In this document: positions 1 through 8,881 of the stretch, piece after piece | Position numbering within the stretch: the first letter of the stretch is position 1 | Layout: every line of letters begins with the position of its first letter | NCBI RefSeq assembly: GCF_900108095.1 | Contig: NZ_FNWL01000004.1 | Location: forward strand, 62,001 to 126,000 | DNA: 64,000 bases | DNA from: Natronorubrum sediminis | GTDB taxonomy: Archaea; Halobacteriota; Halobacteria; Halobacteriales; Natrialbaceae | Direction: 5' to 3' | Notes under the pieces: generated by a model | Seen by the model: the letters and a program-made list of their open reading frames with translations, nothing else | What the model was told of the DNA's origin: nothing | The model's database searches: none | Position numbers and translations under genes: made by a program

Positions 1-396
1 GCGGCCCGAAACGTCAACGGCGAGGTCGTCCTCTACGCCGACGAGCCCTCGAACGCGATGGAGTCTGCTATCGAGGAGACCACACGCCGCCGTGAAATTC
101 AGCGCGAGTACAACGAGGAACACGGCCTCGAGCCGACGACCATCGAGAAAGACGTCGGCGAGACCAACCTGCCCGGCAGCAAGACCGATACCTCGAGCGT
201 CTCCGGGAAGGACATCGCCGACGAGAACGAAGCCGAACGCTACATCACCGAACTCGAGGATCGAATGGACGAAGCCGCGAGCAACCTCGAGTTCGAACTC
301 GCAGCCGACATCCGCGATCGGATTAGAGAGGTACGCGAGGAGTTCGAACTCGCGGGCGACGACGAGGGGATCGCCCCGCCGACCGAGGAGTTCTAA
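1..396 (+). CDS. uvrB: UvrB, excinuclease ABC subunit B, C-terminal end (partial)
   Basis: The open frame enters from the left edge with no start in the window, leaving the last 131 residues. They begin with the end of the helicase domain ([16 protein letters not shown], resembling the conserved region after helicase motif VI) and end with a UVR motif (about residues 80-112, [20 protein letters not shown]), the coiled helical hairpin through which UvrB contacts UvrC. UvrB is the damage-verifying, ATP-driven component of bacterial-type nucleotide excision repair. The window also carries uvrC at 16174-17979, so both partners lie within 17 kb but are not in one operon. The family assignment is firm; the missing 5' part cannot be judged. 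Confidence 0.95.
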   Translation, partial: AARNVNGEVVLYADEPSNAMESAIEETTRRREIQREYNEEHGLEPTTIEKDVGETNLPGSKTDTSSVSGKDIADENEAERYITELEDRMDEAASNLEFELAADIRDRIREVREEFELAGDDEGIAPPTEEF

Positions 397-429
397 CCGC
401 GAACGACGGTCGAGTCCTTCCTAGTGCCT

Positions 430-915
430 TCACAACTCGAGCGTGTAGACGACCTCCTGGCGCTCTTCGCCGCCGATTTCGACCGTCCCCTCGCCGGTCC
501 GCTCGAAGCCCTGTTTCTCGTAGAATTGCTGACCACCGTCGTTCGAGGCGAGGTCGATCGCCTGCATTCGCTCCATGTTGAAATCCTCCAAGTCCGCCCG
601 GAGTCGATCGTGGAGGGCCGTCCCGATGCCCTCGCCCTGGTGGTCGGGATGAACCGACATTCTGAGGACGTCGCCTTCCGCCTCGCTGACGACGCCGTGC
701 GTGAAGCCGACGACCCCTTCGTCGGCCGTCTCGGCGACGAGAAACGCCGTCCCCGGTTTCGAGAGGGCTGCCTCGAGTCGCTCGTCGCCGTACCAGTCGT
801 CGACCGTCTCGTCGATCGTCTCCCCCTCGAGTTCGTCGTACGTCTCGTGCCAGGTTGCTCGAGCGACCGTTCTGATCGCCTCGTAGTCGTCGACAGTCGC
901 TGGTCGGATCTCCAT
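430..915 (-). CDS. GNAT-family N-acetyltransferase (copy 1)
   Basis: A 161-residue protein of ordinary single-domain GNAT length. The acetyl-CoA pyrophosphate-binding motif A is visible (RMSVHPDHQGEGIGTALHDR, about residues 92-111; Q-x-x-G-x-G pattern), followed by the C-terminal FYEKQGF segment seen in many GNATs. The substrate is unknown. It is a clear paralogue of the next gene on the same strand (1052-1528): the two share the start (M-I/K-RPA), the W-H-[ED]-TYDELE segment and the FYE-QGF segment. This suggests a local duplication. The ATG at 915 is the only sensible start. A run of 17-bp tandem repeats lies just upstream. Confidence 0.9.
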   Translation of the reverse strand: MEIRPATVDDYEAIRTVARATWHETYDELEGETIDETVDDWYGDERLEAALSKPGTAFLVAETADEGVVGFTHGVVSEAEGDVLRMSVHPDHQGEGIGTALHDRLRADLEDFNMERMQAIDLASNDGGQQFYEKQGFERTGEGTVEIGGEERQEVVYTLEL

Positions 916-986
916 ACGCTAATCGAGGACCGCGAGTGACAAAGTGCTATCACCCACCACAGTTGGGTATCACGCGGCCGACAATG

Positions 987-1037
987 AAGCGCGACCGACG
1001 ACCAAGCGCGACCAACGACCAAGCGCGACCAACGACG
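987..1037 (+). repeat. 17-bp tandem repeat, three copies
   Basis: Three head-to-tail copies lie at 987-1003, 1004-1020 and 1021-1037. The consensus is AAGCGCGACCAACGACC; the first copy has G for A at its 11th base and the third ends in G. They fill most of the 136-bp gap between the two paralogous acetyltransferase genes, upstream of the start of copy 1. They may be a slipped-strand expansion in a promoter region or a protein-binding array; the sequence alone does not decide. Confidence 0.9.
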
Positions 1038-1051
1038 AATACCGTCGAACG

Positions 1052-1528
1052 CTACAGGTCCCGAGCGTAGACCGCTTCGTCGTAGAACTCGCCGTCGATT
1101 TCGACCTCGCCGGTGTCGGTCTGTTCGAACCCCTGACTTTCGTAGAACTGCCGACTGGTGTCGTTAAAGGCGAAGTCGAACGCCCGAATCCGTTCGACGT
1201 CGTAGACCTCGAGTTGTTCGATGAGGCATTCGTGGAGGTCGGTTCCGACGCCGTCGCCCTGACAGCCGGGTTCGACGTACATTCGGAGGATGTCGGCAGT
1301 TTCGCCCTGTGCCACTGCGTGGGTAAAGCCGACGACCGACCCGTCGATCTCGACGACGAGGACGACCGTTCCCGGAGCCCCGAGTGGCATCGAGTCGTCG
1401 GTGTACCACCTGTCGACGGTCCGGTCGATCAACTCGGCCTCGAGTTCGTCGTACGTATCGTGCCAGGTCGTTCGAGCGACCGCTTTGATGGCCGAAAAAT
1501 CGGCAGCCTCCGCCGGACGGATTTTCAT
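1052..1528 (-). CDS. GNAT-family N-acetyltransferase (copy 2)
   Basis: A 158-residue single-domain GNAT protein, paralogous to the gene at 430-915. Motif A is present but less canonical (EPGCQGDGVGTDLHECL, about residues 93-109), with the Q-x-x-G-x-G signature kept. The C-terminal FYESQGF element is also there. The start is the ATG at 1528; just upstream on this strand is an A/T-containing stretch that could hold the promoter. The substrate cannot be inferred. The pair appears to come from tandem duplication followed by divergence. Confidence 0.9.
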   Translation of the reverse strand: MKIRPAEAADFSAIKAVARTTWHDTYDELEAELIDRTVDRWYTDDSMPLGAPGTVVLVVEIDGSVVGFTHAVAQGETADILRMYVEPGCQGDGVGTDLHECLIEQLEVYDVERIRAFDFAFNDTSRQFYESQGFEQTDTGEVEIDGEFYDEAVYARDL

Positions 1529-1667
1529 ACGTGTACGTGGAGGGGGATACCATAAAGTGACTTCGATACGTTACCAGTTGGCATGCACTGATGGCGAGGT
1601 CGACTGAGCGGTCTGTGTCGTGGCTCACAGCCGCTTCAGACGATTCGACACGTCGAACGCGGCCGTC

Positions 1668-1964
1668 TCACCCCTCGACGTCGAACCCGCGCTCGCGAAG
1701 CAACGACGGAACGCGGTTGCGGTGGTCTCCCTGCAGTTCGATTCGCCCGTCGCTGACCGTGCCACCGGTCCCCAACGAGCGCTTGAGTTCCGACGCCGTC
1801 GACTGTAGATCGGCGGTCTCGAGGTCGAATCCCTCGACGATCGTCACCGGTTTGTCGTATCGTCGACGCTCCATTCGAATCGAGAGTTGCTGCTGTGACG
1901 TCTCGAGATCGCCCTGACTGTCGAGTTCGTCGAGTAAATCCTCGAGTTCGTCGTCACTTGCCAT
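1668..1964 (-). CDS. SUI1/eIF1-family translation factor
   Basis: A 98-residue protein with the SUI1 fold: an acidic N-terminal tail (about 20 residues), then basic segments around IRMERRRYDKPVTIVEGF and the glycine-rich RSLGTGGTVSDGRIELQGDH loop, which in eIF1 contacts the small ribosomal subunit near the P site. Archaeal aIF1 helps start-codon selection. Haloarchaea often have more than one SUI1 protein, so this may be the main factor or a YciH-like paralogue. The ATG at 1964 follows a region with TATA-like sequence on this strand. Confidence 0.92.
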   Translation of the reverse strand: MASDDELEDLLDELDSQGDLETSQQQLSIRMERRRYDKPVTIVEGFDLETADLQSTASELKRSLGTGGTVSDGRIELQGDHRNRVPSLLRERGFDVEG

Positions 1965-2563
1965 ATGTTGGCGTGGCGACGGACGAGGTTAGCCCTGACC
2001 TTGCGCTTGCAACGGATCGAGCGGAGCGATACTATCTATACGGCACACATGTTATTTGTCCGCCACTTCGACAACGTGTGCCTAGCACAGACGCTAAAAT
2101 GAATCGTGTCGGTGTGTCGGCGCGTCGACGCTTCGGCGGTCGACGCATACACGAGAAGCGTACGTATCCGAAATCGCTACGCATCAGGAGGTAATGTCCT
2201 ATTGAGGGCGGACTGTCGGTGTCGTGGGTCGACGAATTAGGTGGAGACGGCGAAATAACAACGCCACTGAGAGAGCGAGCAGGCTCACCCGTTAGAACAA
2301 CTCAAAGAGTGATATTAGTCGGTACACGAGCCTGTACGGACTGTCCGCAGTCAGATAGAATCCGTATTGGGTCGTTGACGCCGACGAGCCAGATAGTGTG
2401 GACAAGTAATTGTCACTATCCCTACACTATCTGCTATACATAATATAGGTAACAAATAGTCTCGAGGAACTGGTGGTGTGTCCCTTGCTGTGGCCGGTAT
2501 CGATCCGTGCTCAGTGTTCCCGGCTCACGTACATTGATATACCTCCGTTCATTGGTGGCTCAT
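1965..2563. other. Intergenic region upstream of the stress-protein gene
   Basis: About 600 bp without a convincing gene; the short open frames have poor codon use. The right half is AT-rich and holds a 9-bp inverted repeat (2391-2432) and TATA-like stretches near 2434-2455 and 2535-2541. The latter lies about 25 bp before the ATG at 2564, which fits a leaderless transcript. AGGAGGT at 2186-2192 looks like a Shine-Dalgarno sequence, but the ATG after it opens only a three-codon frame. Confidence 0.6.
2391..2432. promoter_or_regulatory. Inverted repeat in the uspA-type gene upstream region
   Basis: AGATAGTGT at 2391-2399 is the exact reverse complement of ACACTATCT at 2424-2432. Inside the pair a further CACTATC lies at 2414-2420 and a smaller GACAA/TTGTC dyad at 2401-2414. 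The heptamer CACTATC therefore occurs three times, once inverted. It lies 132 bp upstream of the universal stress protein start and could be an operator; no regulator is identified. Confidence 0.4.
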
Positions 2564-3004
2564 ATGTACCGCGTACTTGCGCCGATCGATTCGGACGAAC
2601 CGCGCACGCGTGCCCAGATCGAAGCCATTCGCGACCTGCCGGAGGCAGCCGAATCGGTCCGCGTCGATCTATTGCACGTTCACGAAGAGATCGACGCCCC
2701 GGGCGACGAAGCCGGAACGAGTTACATCCGCGAACTCAACGAGCGGATCGAAGATCTTCAGGGAACCCCGGATACGGTCGGAATCGCCGCCGAAGAACTC
2801 GAGAGCGCGGGAATCGAAGCGGAGATTCACGACATCACCGGCGAACCGGTCAGCGCGATTCTCGAGGTCGCCGAGGAGTTCGACGTCGATTCGATCGTCG
2901 TCGGAACGCGAAGCCAAACGCCAGTCGGAAAAGTGGTGTTCGGCAGCGTCGCACAGGGAGTAATCATCGATAGCGACCGTCCAGTACTGGTCGCCACCCC
3001 GTGA
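2564..3004 (+). CDS. Universal stress protein, UspA family
   Basis: A 146-residue protein with the UspA alpha/beta fold. The first strand reads YRVLAPIDSDEP, and the C-terminal ATP-binding signature is visible (VVGTRSQTPVGKVVFGSVAQ, G-x2-G-x9-G-[ST] type; about residues 111-130), suggesting an ATP-binding member. The ATG at 2564 is chosen because the family begins directly at the first beta strand and because a TATA-like GATATA sits about 25 bp upstream; the longer frame from 2507 adds unrelated residues. These are cytoplasmic stress proteins; the precise role is unknown. Confidence 0.92.
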   Translation: MYRVLAPIDSDEPRTRAQIEAIRDLPEAAESVRVDLLHVHEEIDAPGDEAGTSYIRELNERIEDLQGTPDTVGIAAEELESAGIEAEIHDITGEPVSAILEVAEEFDVDSIVVGTRSQTPVGKVVFGSVAQGVIIDSDRPVLVATP

Positions 3005-3464
3005 TCTGCGAGTGACAGATGCACGAGCGATTCCGAACAGCCACACACCACGCGCACACCGACACACGCTCGGCGTCGATCGTCGACAAACGATAGAACC
3101 GGACGTGTACCGGTAGAACTACCGTGGCCGTCTCGAGAGTCATCGACATCGATACCGACGTCGACGCCTCGCCGTCAGCGATGTTTGTCAGCGAAGCGGG
3201 CGGAGAGCAGGCGGTATACACACGAATGAGTGCAGAATACGAACGAGGCAGTGCATGGAATACGAACGAGACAGTCTAAGTCGCAGGTCAGATCGACCGA
3301 CACTCGAGACGACGAGCGGCCGAACTCCACGACGACGAGGAGAGACGGACACATGATCGACGGAGACGACAACACGACGGATGAATCGACTCGAGACGAC
3401 GACCGTCTCGAGCGCGACTATCGAACGCGTAGGCTCGGGCCTCGAGTGAGGCGATGATTCCTCG
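3005..3464. other. Intergenic region with an imperfect 18-bp direct repeat
   Basis: 460 bp with no gene I can support. It holds a direct repeat: GAATACGAACGAGGCAGT at 3235-3252 and GAATACGAACGAGACAGT at 3258-3275 (one mismatch, 23-bp period). The repeat lies about 190 bp upstream of the MFS gene. The open frame 3230-3457 is rich in Arg, Asp and Thr with no recognisable pattern, and I take it as non-coding. Confidence 0.5.
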
Positions 3465-4658
3465 ATGACCGCTGTTACCCAATCTGCTCACGGCCGTAGT
3501 TGGCAGGCCAATACGTTGTTGATCTTGCTCTGGCAGGTCTCTGCAAGCATCTGCTTTTATGCAGTCTACGCGGTCACGCCTTTCGTACGTGACGAGTTTG
3601 GCCTCTCCGCGACGCTCATCGGCGTGATGGTGACGGCGATGATGCTCGGCTACACGCTATTTCTCGTGCCGGCAGGGGCGATTATCGACACCTACGGCGA
3701 GGGACGAACGCTCGTCGTCGGCCTCCTCGGACTGGCCGGCGGCGCGGTCGGGATCACTGCTGCGCCGACGTACGCGACGGTCCTCGGCACGGTGTTCGTC
3801 ATCGGCGGCTTTTACGCGACTGCGATTCCCGGGACGAACAAGGCCGTCTTCAACGTGATCCCCGACGACCGCCTCAACACGTCGATGGGGATCAAACAAG
3901 TCGGCGTCACGGCGGGTAGCGGCATCAGTTCGATCGTTATCCCGTGGTTCGGCGCGACGCGATTCGGCTGGGAAGTCGGATTTCTGCTGACGGGGATCCT
4001 CGCGGTCGTCGTCACCGGCGTGTTCCGACTCATGTACGGCGCGGGGGGAGCCGGCAGTGACGCGAGCGCCCTCGATATTCGCGGCCACTTCGCGAAACCG
4101 GAGTACGCACTGCTCACCGCCGCCGGGTTCTTCCTCGGAGCGGGGCTCTTTACGACGACCGGATACACGATCCTCTTCGTCGAGGAGTCGATCGGCGCGA
4201 GCGTCGTCTTCGCCGGGATTACGCTGGCCGTCGCCCAGGGATCTGGCAGCGTCGGTCGGATCGCGTTCGGGTGGCTCGCGGACAAACTCGCCGCACCGCT
4301 CGCGATTTCGACGCTCCGTATCCTGCTCTTTCAGGCGGCCGGCGCGAGCGTCTTGTTCTTCCTCGCGACGCAAGTCCAGACGAATCTGACCTCGCTCGTC
4401 TACTTCGTCTTCCTCGGGTTCTTCGTCCTCGGGTTCACGGGAATTTACTACTCCTGTATCGGCTCGATGGTCGACGCAGACGAAATCGGGAGCGCGACTG
4501 CGGGGGGACAACTCGCCCTCAACGGCGGGGCATTACTCGCACCCCCAGTATTCGGATTCTTCGTCGACACGTCCGGATACGACACTGCGTGGGCAATGCT
4601 CGGTGTAAGTACCGTTGTCGCGTTCGCGCTCTTAGTTCTCGCTCGCCGTCAACTCTAA
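3465..4658 (+). CDS. Major facilitator superfamily transporter
   Basis: A 397-residue membrane protein with the 12-helix MFS layout. Hydrophobic segments start at about residue 17 (LLILLWQVSASICFYAVYAV) and recur to the end. A motif-A-like loop follows helix 2 (VPAGAIIDTYGEGRTLVVG, with the acidic and R residues of the D-R-x-G-R family pattern). Helix 5 has NKAVFNVIPDDRLNTSMGIK, a segment typical of the anion/organic-acid MFS group. The substrate is unknown. It lies just upstream of a TAXI-TRAP transporter on the same strand with a 213-bp gap, so it probably has a separate promoter. Confidence 0.9.
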   Translation: MTAVTQSAHGRSWQANTLLILLWQVSASICFYAVYAVTPFVRDEFGLSATLIGVMVTAMMLGYTLFLVPAGAIIDTYGEGRTLVVGLLGLAGGAVGITAAPTYATVLGTVFVIGGFYATAIPGTNKAVFNVIPDDRLNTSMGIKQVGVTAGSGISSIVIPWFGATRFGWEVGFLLTGILAVVVTGVFRLMYGAGGAGSDASALDIRGHFAKPEYALLTAAGFFLGAGLFTTTGYTILFVEESIGASVVFAGITLAVAQGSGSVGRIAFGWLADKLAAPLAISTLRILLFQAAGASVLFFLATQVQTNLTSLVYFVFLGFFVLGFTGIYYSCIGSMVDADEIGSATAGGQLALNGGALLAPPVFGFFVDTSGYDTAWAMLGVSTVVAFALLVLARRQL

Positions 4659-4800
4659 TGCAGTCGTGAGAATCACAGCCGTTGAACCGAACATAAAGGC
4701 AGTAATCTGTGATAAAAATTGTCGTCGTATATCGATCGTGAAAAAATCCATCAGACGGCCACCATGTTGCGTTAGCCGCCTCTATGGATCCATTACGAAC

Positions 4801-4813
4801 GATAATGATTATC
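4801..4813. promoter_or_regulatory. Fur/DtxR-like palindrome upstream of the TRAP operon
   Basis: GATAATGATTATC is a perfect 6-1-6 palindrome, 59 bp upstream of the binding-protein ATG at 4872. It matches the core of the bacterial Fur box (GATAATGATAATC-type half-sites). In archaea, metal-responsive repressors are mostly DtxR/SirR-like, so the match may indicate metal control or be chance in an AT-rich stretch. A TATA-like GGTTAAGTATC follows at about 4839-4849, placing the palindrome just upstream of the core promoter. Confidence 0.45.
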
Positions 4814-4871
4814 ATAGACTTTCGCCATAGTAGAAAGGGTTAAGTATCGGCCTTCGTAAGCATGGGCTTGT

Positions 4872-5915
4872 ATGCCAAGGGATGACAATGTTTCACGGCG
4901 AACTGTCTTGAAAGCTACTGCTGCAACAGGCGCAGTCGGACTCGCCGGCTGTCTTGGTGGGGGTGCAGATCACTCGGTCGCGATTGCCGGAACCTCGAGT
5001 GGGAGTGCAACGCAGGCGGCCGGACAGGCGCTCTCGCTCGTGGCGAACGACAGCGACGTCGTCGACGTCGACGTGCAGGTTACCTCAGGGTGGACGGCAA
5101 ACCTTACCGAGTTCGACGACGGCGAGTTCAGCACCATCGGCGTAGACAACAACTCGCTCGCAGCGGCACTCAACGACGAAGATCCGTTCGACGAGGACCC
5201 CGTCGACGACATGCCGATGCAGGGGTTCCTCTTCGACAGCCTCGAGATGCACTGGGTCGCGATGGACGGGTCGGGGATCGAGTCGACAGCCGACCTTCGT
5301 GACGGTGGCTACACCATCTACCCGATCGAACCAGGATTTGGGACGCGACTGATCACTGAAGAACTGCTCCGAGACGACGGTATCTGGGACGCAAACGATA
5401 TCAACAACGAGGACACCGACGACATTCCGGGCGTCGTCGAGGAGGGAACCGTCGACGCCCTCGTCCTCTACGGATCGAACCGCGTCGAACTCGCCGGTTG
5501 GTCCGCAGAGGTCGACGTTCGCAGTGACGGCCAACTGTACGGTGTCGATGTCGATGACGAGTTCCAGGAGACGCTCGAGGCGAACGACGGTGTTCGCGTC
5601 GAAACCCACGAACCGTACGGCTACGAGCAGGACCTCGAGACCGACGAGGTTACGAGTTGGGTCCTCGACGGTCAGTGGGCGTTCGGACCGGACGTGCACC
5701 CGGACGCAGTCTACGAGCTGTGTCGACTCGCCCACGAAGAACACGACGAGATGCGCGACTCCGACCCGACGACGCTCGATTACGACGACGTGGAAGTGAT
5801 GACCGAAGCAGTCCTGCCAGAGATCGACATTCACCCAGGAGCCGCCGAATTCTTCCAGGAGCACGACGTCTGGGACGACGAGTGGAGCGAGGGCGAAGCC
5901 GACACTGACGACTAA
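4872..5915 (+). CDS. TAXI-family TRAP transporter solute-binding lipoprotein
   Basis: A 347-residue exported protein. The N-terminus has a Tat motif and lipobox (SRRTVLKATAATGAVGLAGC, residues 8-27), so it should be a lipid-anchored protein facing outward. The mature part starts with VAIAGTSSGSATQAAGQALS, the TAXI (TRAP-associated extracytoplasmic immunogenic) signature, and continues with family blocks such as VTSGWTANL. TAXI proteins usually bind glutamate or other organic acids. It is followed 77 bp later by the matching fused permease, with which it should form one transport system. The start is the ATG preceding the Tat motif; an upstream ATG at 4862 opens a frame of seven codons only. 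Confidence 0.93.
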   Translation: MPRDDNVSRRTVLKATAATGAVGLAGCLGGGADHSVAIAGTSSGSATQAAGQALSLVANDSDVVDVDVQVTSGWTANLTEFDDGEFSTIGVDNNSLAAALNDEDPFDEDPVDDMPMQGFLFDSLEMHWVAMDGSGIESTADLRDGGYTIYPIEPGFGTRLITEELLRDDGIWDANDINNEDTDDIPGVVEEGTVDALVLYGSNRVELAGWSAEVDVRSDGQLYGVDVDDEFQETLEANDGVRVETHEPYGYEQDLETDEVTSWVLDGQWAFGPDVHPDAVYELCRLAHEEHDEMRDSDPTTLDYDDVEVMTEAVLPEIDIHPGAAEFFQEHDVWDDEWSEGEADTDD

Positions 5916-5992
5916 CTCGAGGGTACCACCGAATTGGTCCTCACTGCAACTTTCGTGCTACCAATATACGACGATATCTGGATTAAATAACT

Positions 5993-8155
5993 ATGGCAGA
6001 ACAACCACCGGCTGATGACACAGAAGACGCGGCAGATATCGATATTGATGGGAAAGGCATCGATATCGACGACGAGGTGACTGATCGCCCGATTAGAGAG
6101 GAGATTAGTAACCGTCTCTCGTGGGACCGTTTGCAATCGAAAATGACGTTGTGGAGCTTTTTGGCGCTCCTGTCCGTTCCGTTCTGGTTGTACGTCATGT
6201 GGATGGCGTACCTGCAGTCGGCGATTATCGGGACGGCACCGTCTCGAGCCCAGTTCGGTGCCGGGTTCCTCGGCGGAGTCATCGTGTTGTACGCGCTCTA
6301 CGAGATGATCCAACGCGTCGGTGGTGGGAAACGACACTACCGCAAGGACGTGAAAGAACTGGTTTCGAAAGAAAACCGGCTCGATACGTCGTTACTCCTC
6401 ATCTCGGTCGCTCTCATGGCGCCGACCGTCGTGTACATTTACATAAACGCCCTCGACCTCGCCGGGCGGGGTGGGGCGTCGACGCCGGAGGAGGTGATGG
6501 CACTGTCGTTCACGCTCGTGATGATCTACATCACGTGGCGAGCGTTCGGGGCCACGTTCCTCGCAGTCTTGTTGGCAGGAATAGCCTACGGCCTGTTTGG
6601 GTCCGTGGTTCCCGGGACGCTCAGCCACACCGGAATCTCGCCGGAGCGAACGCTCCGAATTCTGGTTATCAGCATGGACGGCTTCTTCGGCTTCCTGACG
6701 CAGTTAACGGCAGCCTGGATCGCCCTGTTCTTGCTCTACGCCGGGTTGTTGAAGTCTTACGGGGCGTTCGAACTCATCTTGCGCGTTGCGACTCGATCAG
6801 CGAAGTATATCGACTCCGGCGTCGCACAGACGGCGGTCATCGCGAGCGCGGTCATCGGGTCCGTTAACGGGAGTCAGACGGCGAACGCCGGCATGACCGG
6901 TTCGTTCACGATCCCGATGATGAAAAAGAGCGGCGTCAAGCCGGCTACTGCCGGCGGGATTGAATCCGTCGCATCCACGTCGGGCCAGGTTCTTCCGCCC
7001 GTCATGGGCGCCGGCGCGTTCGTCATGGCCCAACTCATTACGGGCGCATCGTACCTCGACGTCATCGTCGCCGGCTTGATTCCGGCGGCGATCCTCATGG
7101 TCACGGTCTTCGTCGCGGTCCACTACGCTGCCGGACCGCAGATCGAAGATCCGGATATGGACGAACTCTACGACCAATCACTCACCACGGGCGAAATGGT
7201 CCTCGAGGGGATCAAGTTCGGTGTCCCGATCGTGATTCTCGTCTACCTGCTCGGTGTCGTCGGCTGGACCGTCGGAACGTCGGCGTTCTGGACGGTCATC
7301 ACGATGATCACACTCGGGATGGCGATTCCGACGGTGAAGCGGGCGTACGAAACGACCGACGTTCGGGAAACGTTCTGGGCGTTCGTCTACACTGGCGGCC
7401 AGACGATCAACGGGTTCCGCGAAGGCGTCATCGTCCTCGCACCCGTCGCGATCATCCTGGCGTCCATCAACGGTGTCGTCGACATTTTCGAAGCGACCGG
7501 CGTTCCAGGATCGATCGCACTCGCGCTCATGGACCTCTCTGGTGGCGTACTGCTGATCGCGGCCATCCTGGCGATGATCATCTGTATCATCCTCGGACTC
7601 GGGATGCCGACGACGGCCGCGTACACGATCGTGGCGATGCTCGTCGCGCCGACGCTGGTCGAACAGTTCATGCTACCCGAGTTCTCCGGGCACTTCTTCG
7701 TCTTCTACGCCGCAATTCTGGCGGGGCTCACACCGCCAATTGCGACCTGTGTGGCAGTCGCTACGGGGATCGCCGGATCGAACTTCTGGCGAACGTGTTT
7801 CGAGGGCGTGAAAATCTCCGCCCCGCTGTTCGTCCTGCCATTCTCGTTCATCTACCACCCCGACATCGTCGACCACGGCGGTGACGTGTCGGCAACGGTG
7901 TTGATGACGAGTGCGATCATCCTCTTCGGCGGATTGCTCATCATCCACGGACTGAACTACCGGTTCGACCGCTCGAGAGTGACCGCCTACGGCCTCCGAG
8001 CCGTCTTCTTCGGTCTCGGTGTCACGGCGATGGTCTACCCCGAGACGGTCGTGCAACTCGGTGCGCTCGGCGTCGGGGTCTTCCTCTTCCTGACGCAAGC
8101 GGCCGTCGGTGAATCGAGTCCACTCGACAAACTCCGCGGTTCGCAATCGAACTGA
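5993..8155 (+). CDS. TRAP transporter permease, fused 4TM/12TM type
   Basis: A 720-residue multi-spanning protein in which the small (DctQ-like) and large (DctM-like) TRAP subunits are joined, the usual form paired with TAXI binding proteins. After a charged cytoplasmic N-terminus (about 50 residues) come about 18 hydrophobic segments. Typical DctM blocks are visible, including GSVNGSQTANAGMTGSFTIP, STSGQVLPPVMGAGAF and LGLGMPTTAAYTI. It should drive Na+- or H+-coupled uptake of an organic acid delivered by the protein encoded at 4872-5915. The length matches the fused family, with no sign of truncation. Confidence 0.95.
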   Translation: MAEQPPADDTEDAADIDIDGKGIDIDDEVTDRPIREEISNRLSWDRLQSKMTLWSFLALLSVPFWLYVMWMAYLQSAIIGTAPSRAQFGAGFLGGVIVLYALYEMIQRVGGGKRHYRKDVKELVSKENRLDTSLLLISVALMAPTVVYIYINALDLAGRGGASTPEEVMALSFTLVMIYITWRAFGATFLAVLLAGIAYGLFGSVVPGTLSHTGISPERTLRILVISMDGFFGFLTQLTAAWIALFLLYAGLLKSYGAFELILRVATRSAKYIDSGVAQTAVIASAVIGSVNGSQTANAGMTGSFTIPMMKKSGVKPATAGGIESVASTSGQVLPPVMGAGAFVMAQLITGASYLDVIVAGLIPAAILMVTVFVAVHYAAGPQIEDPDMDELYDQSLTTGEMVLEGIKFGVPIVILVYLLGVVGWTVGTSAFWTVITMITLGMAIPTVKRAYETTDVRETFWAFVYTGGQTINGFREGVIVLAPVAIILASINGVVDIFEATGVPGSIALALMDLSGGVLLIAAILAMIICIILGLGMPTTAAYTIVAMLVAPTLVEQFMLPEFSGHFFVFYAAILAGLTPPIATCVAVATGIAGSNFWRTCFEGVKISAPLFVLPFSFIYHPDIVDHGGDVSATVLMTSAIILFGGLLIIHGLNYRFDRSRVTAYGLRAVFFGLGVTAMVYPETVVQLGALGVGVFLFLTQAAVGESSPLDKLRGSQSN

Positions 8156-8335
8156 TCGGTCGCGAACTGTCGACGGCTCTGAGCCAATTTTTCTCCGCGT
8201 ATTGTCACGGTCTGCTAAAACGTGTCAGGTTCATCGAACCAACTGTGGCGACCGTCTCGCCGTCCGCTGGTTTGGTCGTCCAAATGCGCCGTGTGAGTGG
8301 GGAACAATTATTATACTCCCGTTCACTTACCCGAT

Positions 8336-8881
8336 ATGGCACGCGTTTCATACGTTCGCGCAGACGAACTCGAGTCCGAATACGAAGATCTGGTCGTCTC
8401 TTCGCTCCAGCCAGGAAAGGCGGTAAACGTCTACAGCGCAGTCGCGACGAATCCGCCGGTCTTACAGGGACTCAGGCAATTTCTGGGCTCGTTGTGGTCA
8501 CACTCGGGACTGAGCGACCGACAGCGAGAACTCGTGATCCTCACGGCAGCCCACGAAATCGGCGTCGGCTACGAGTGGCACCAACACGTCAACATCGCCA
8601 GAAACGCCGACATTACGGACGCGGAAATCGCCGCACTCGCTCGAGACGACCGGGAGCCGTTCGCGGAGGACGAGAAAGCCATCATCGCGTACGCTCGAGC
8701 GGTCGTGCGCGGACGCGTCACCGACTCCCTCCACGACGCCGTCGTCGAATACGTCGGCGAAGAGGCGACGGTCGGTGCCGCAACCGTCGCGGCAGGCTAC
8801 CTCGGTCTCGGACGCGTCATCGACGCCCTCGACGTCGACCTCGAGGACGGCGACGACTTCGTCGGCTGGGACCCTCGATAG
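8336..8881 (+). CDS. Carboxymuconolactone decarboxylase (CMD/AhpD-like) family protein
   Basis: A 181-residue, all-helical protein. The CMD core is seen in RQRELVILTAAHEIGVGYEW followed by H-Q-H, then a second helical half with AYARAVVRGRVTDSLHD. The AhpD-type C-x-x-C pair is absent (the only likely site has no Cys), so this is not a peroxidase reductase; the His/Glu pattern is closer to the carboxymuconolactone decarboxylase branch. The ATG at 8336 is preferred over the frame start at 8297 because the CMD homology begins shortly after it. It lies between a TRAP operon and an MFS gene on the same strand, so a role in the same catabolic pathway is plausible but unproven. Confidence 0.85.
   Translation: MARVSYVRADELESEYEDLVVSSLQPGKAVNVYSAVATNPPVLQGLRQFLGSLWSHSGLSDRQRELVILTAAHEIGVGYEWHQHVNIARNADITDAEIAALARDDREPFAEDEKAIIAYARAVVRGRVTDSLHDAVVEYVGEEATVGAATVAAGYLGLGRVIDALDVDLEDGDDFVGWDPR

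Noticed and set aside
3230-3457. 75-codon plus-strand frame
   Set aside because: It is rich in Arg, Thr and Asp with no structure-like pattern, and it coincides with a local direct repeat that creates the frame.
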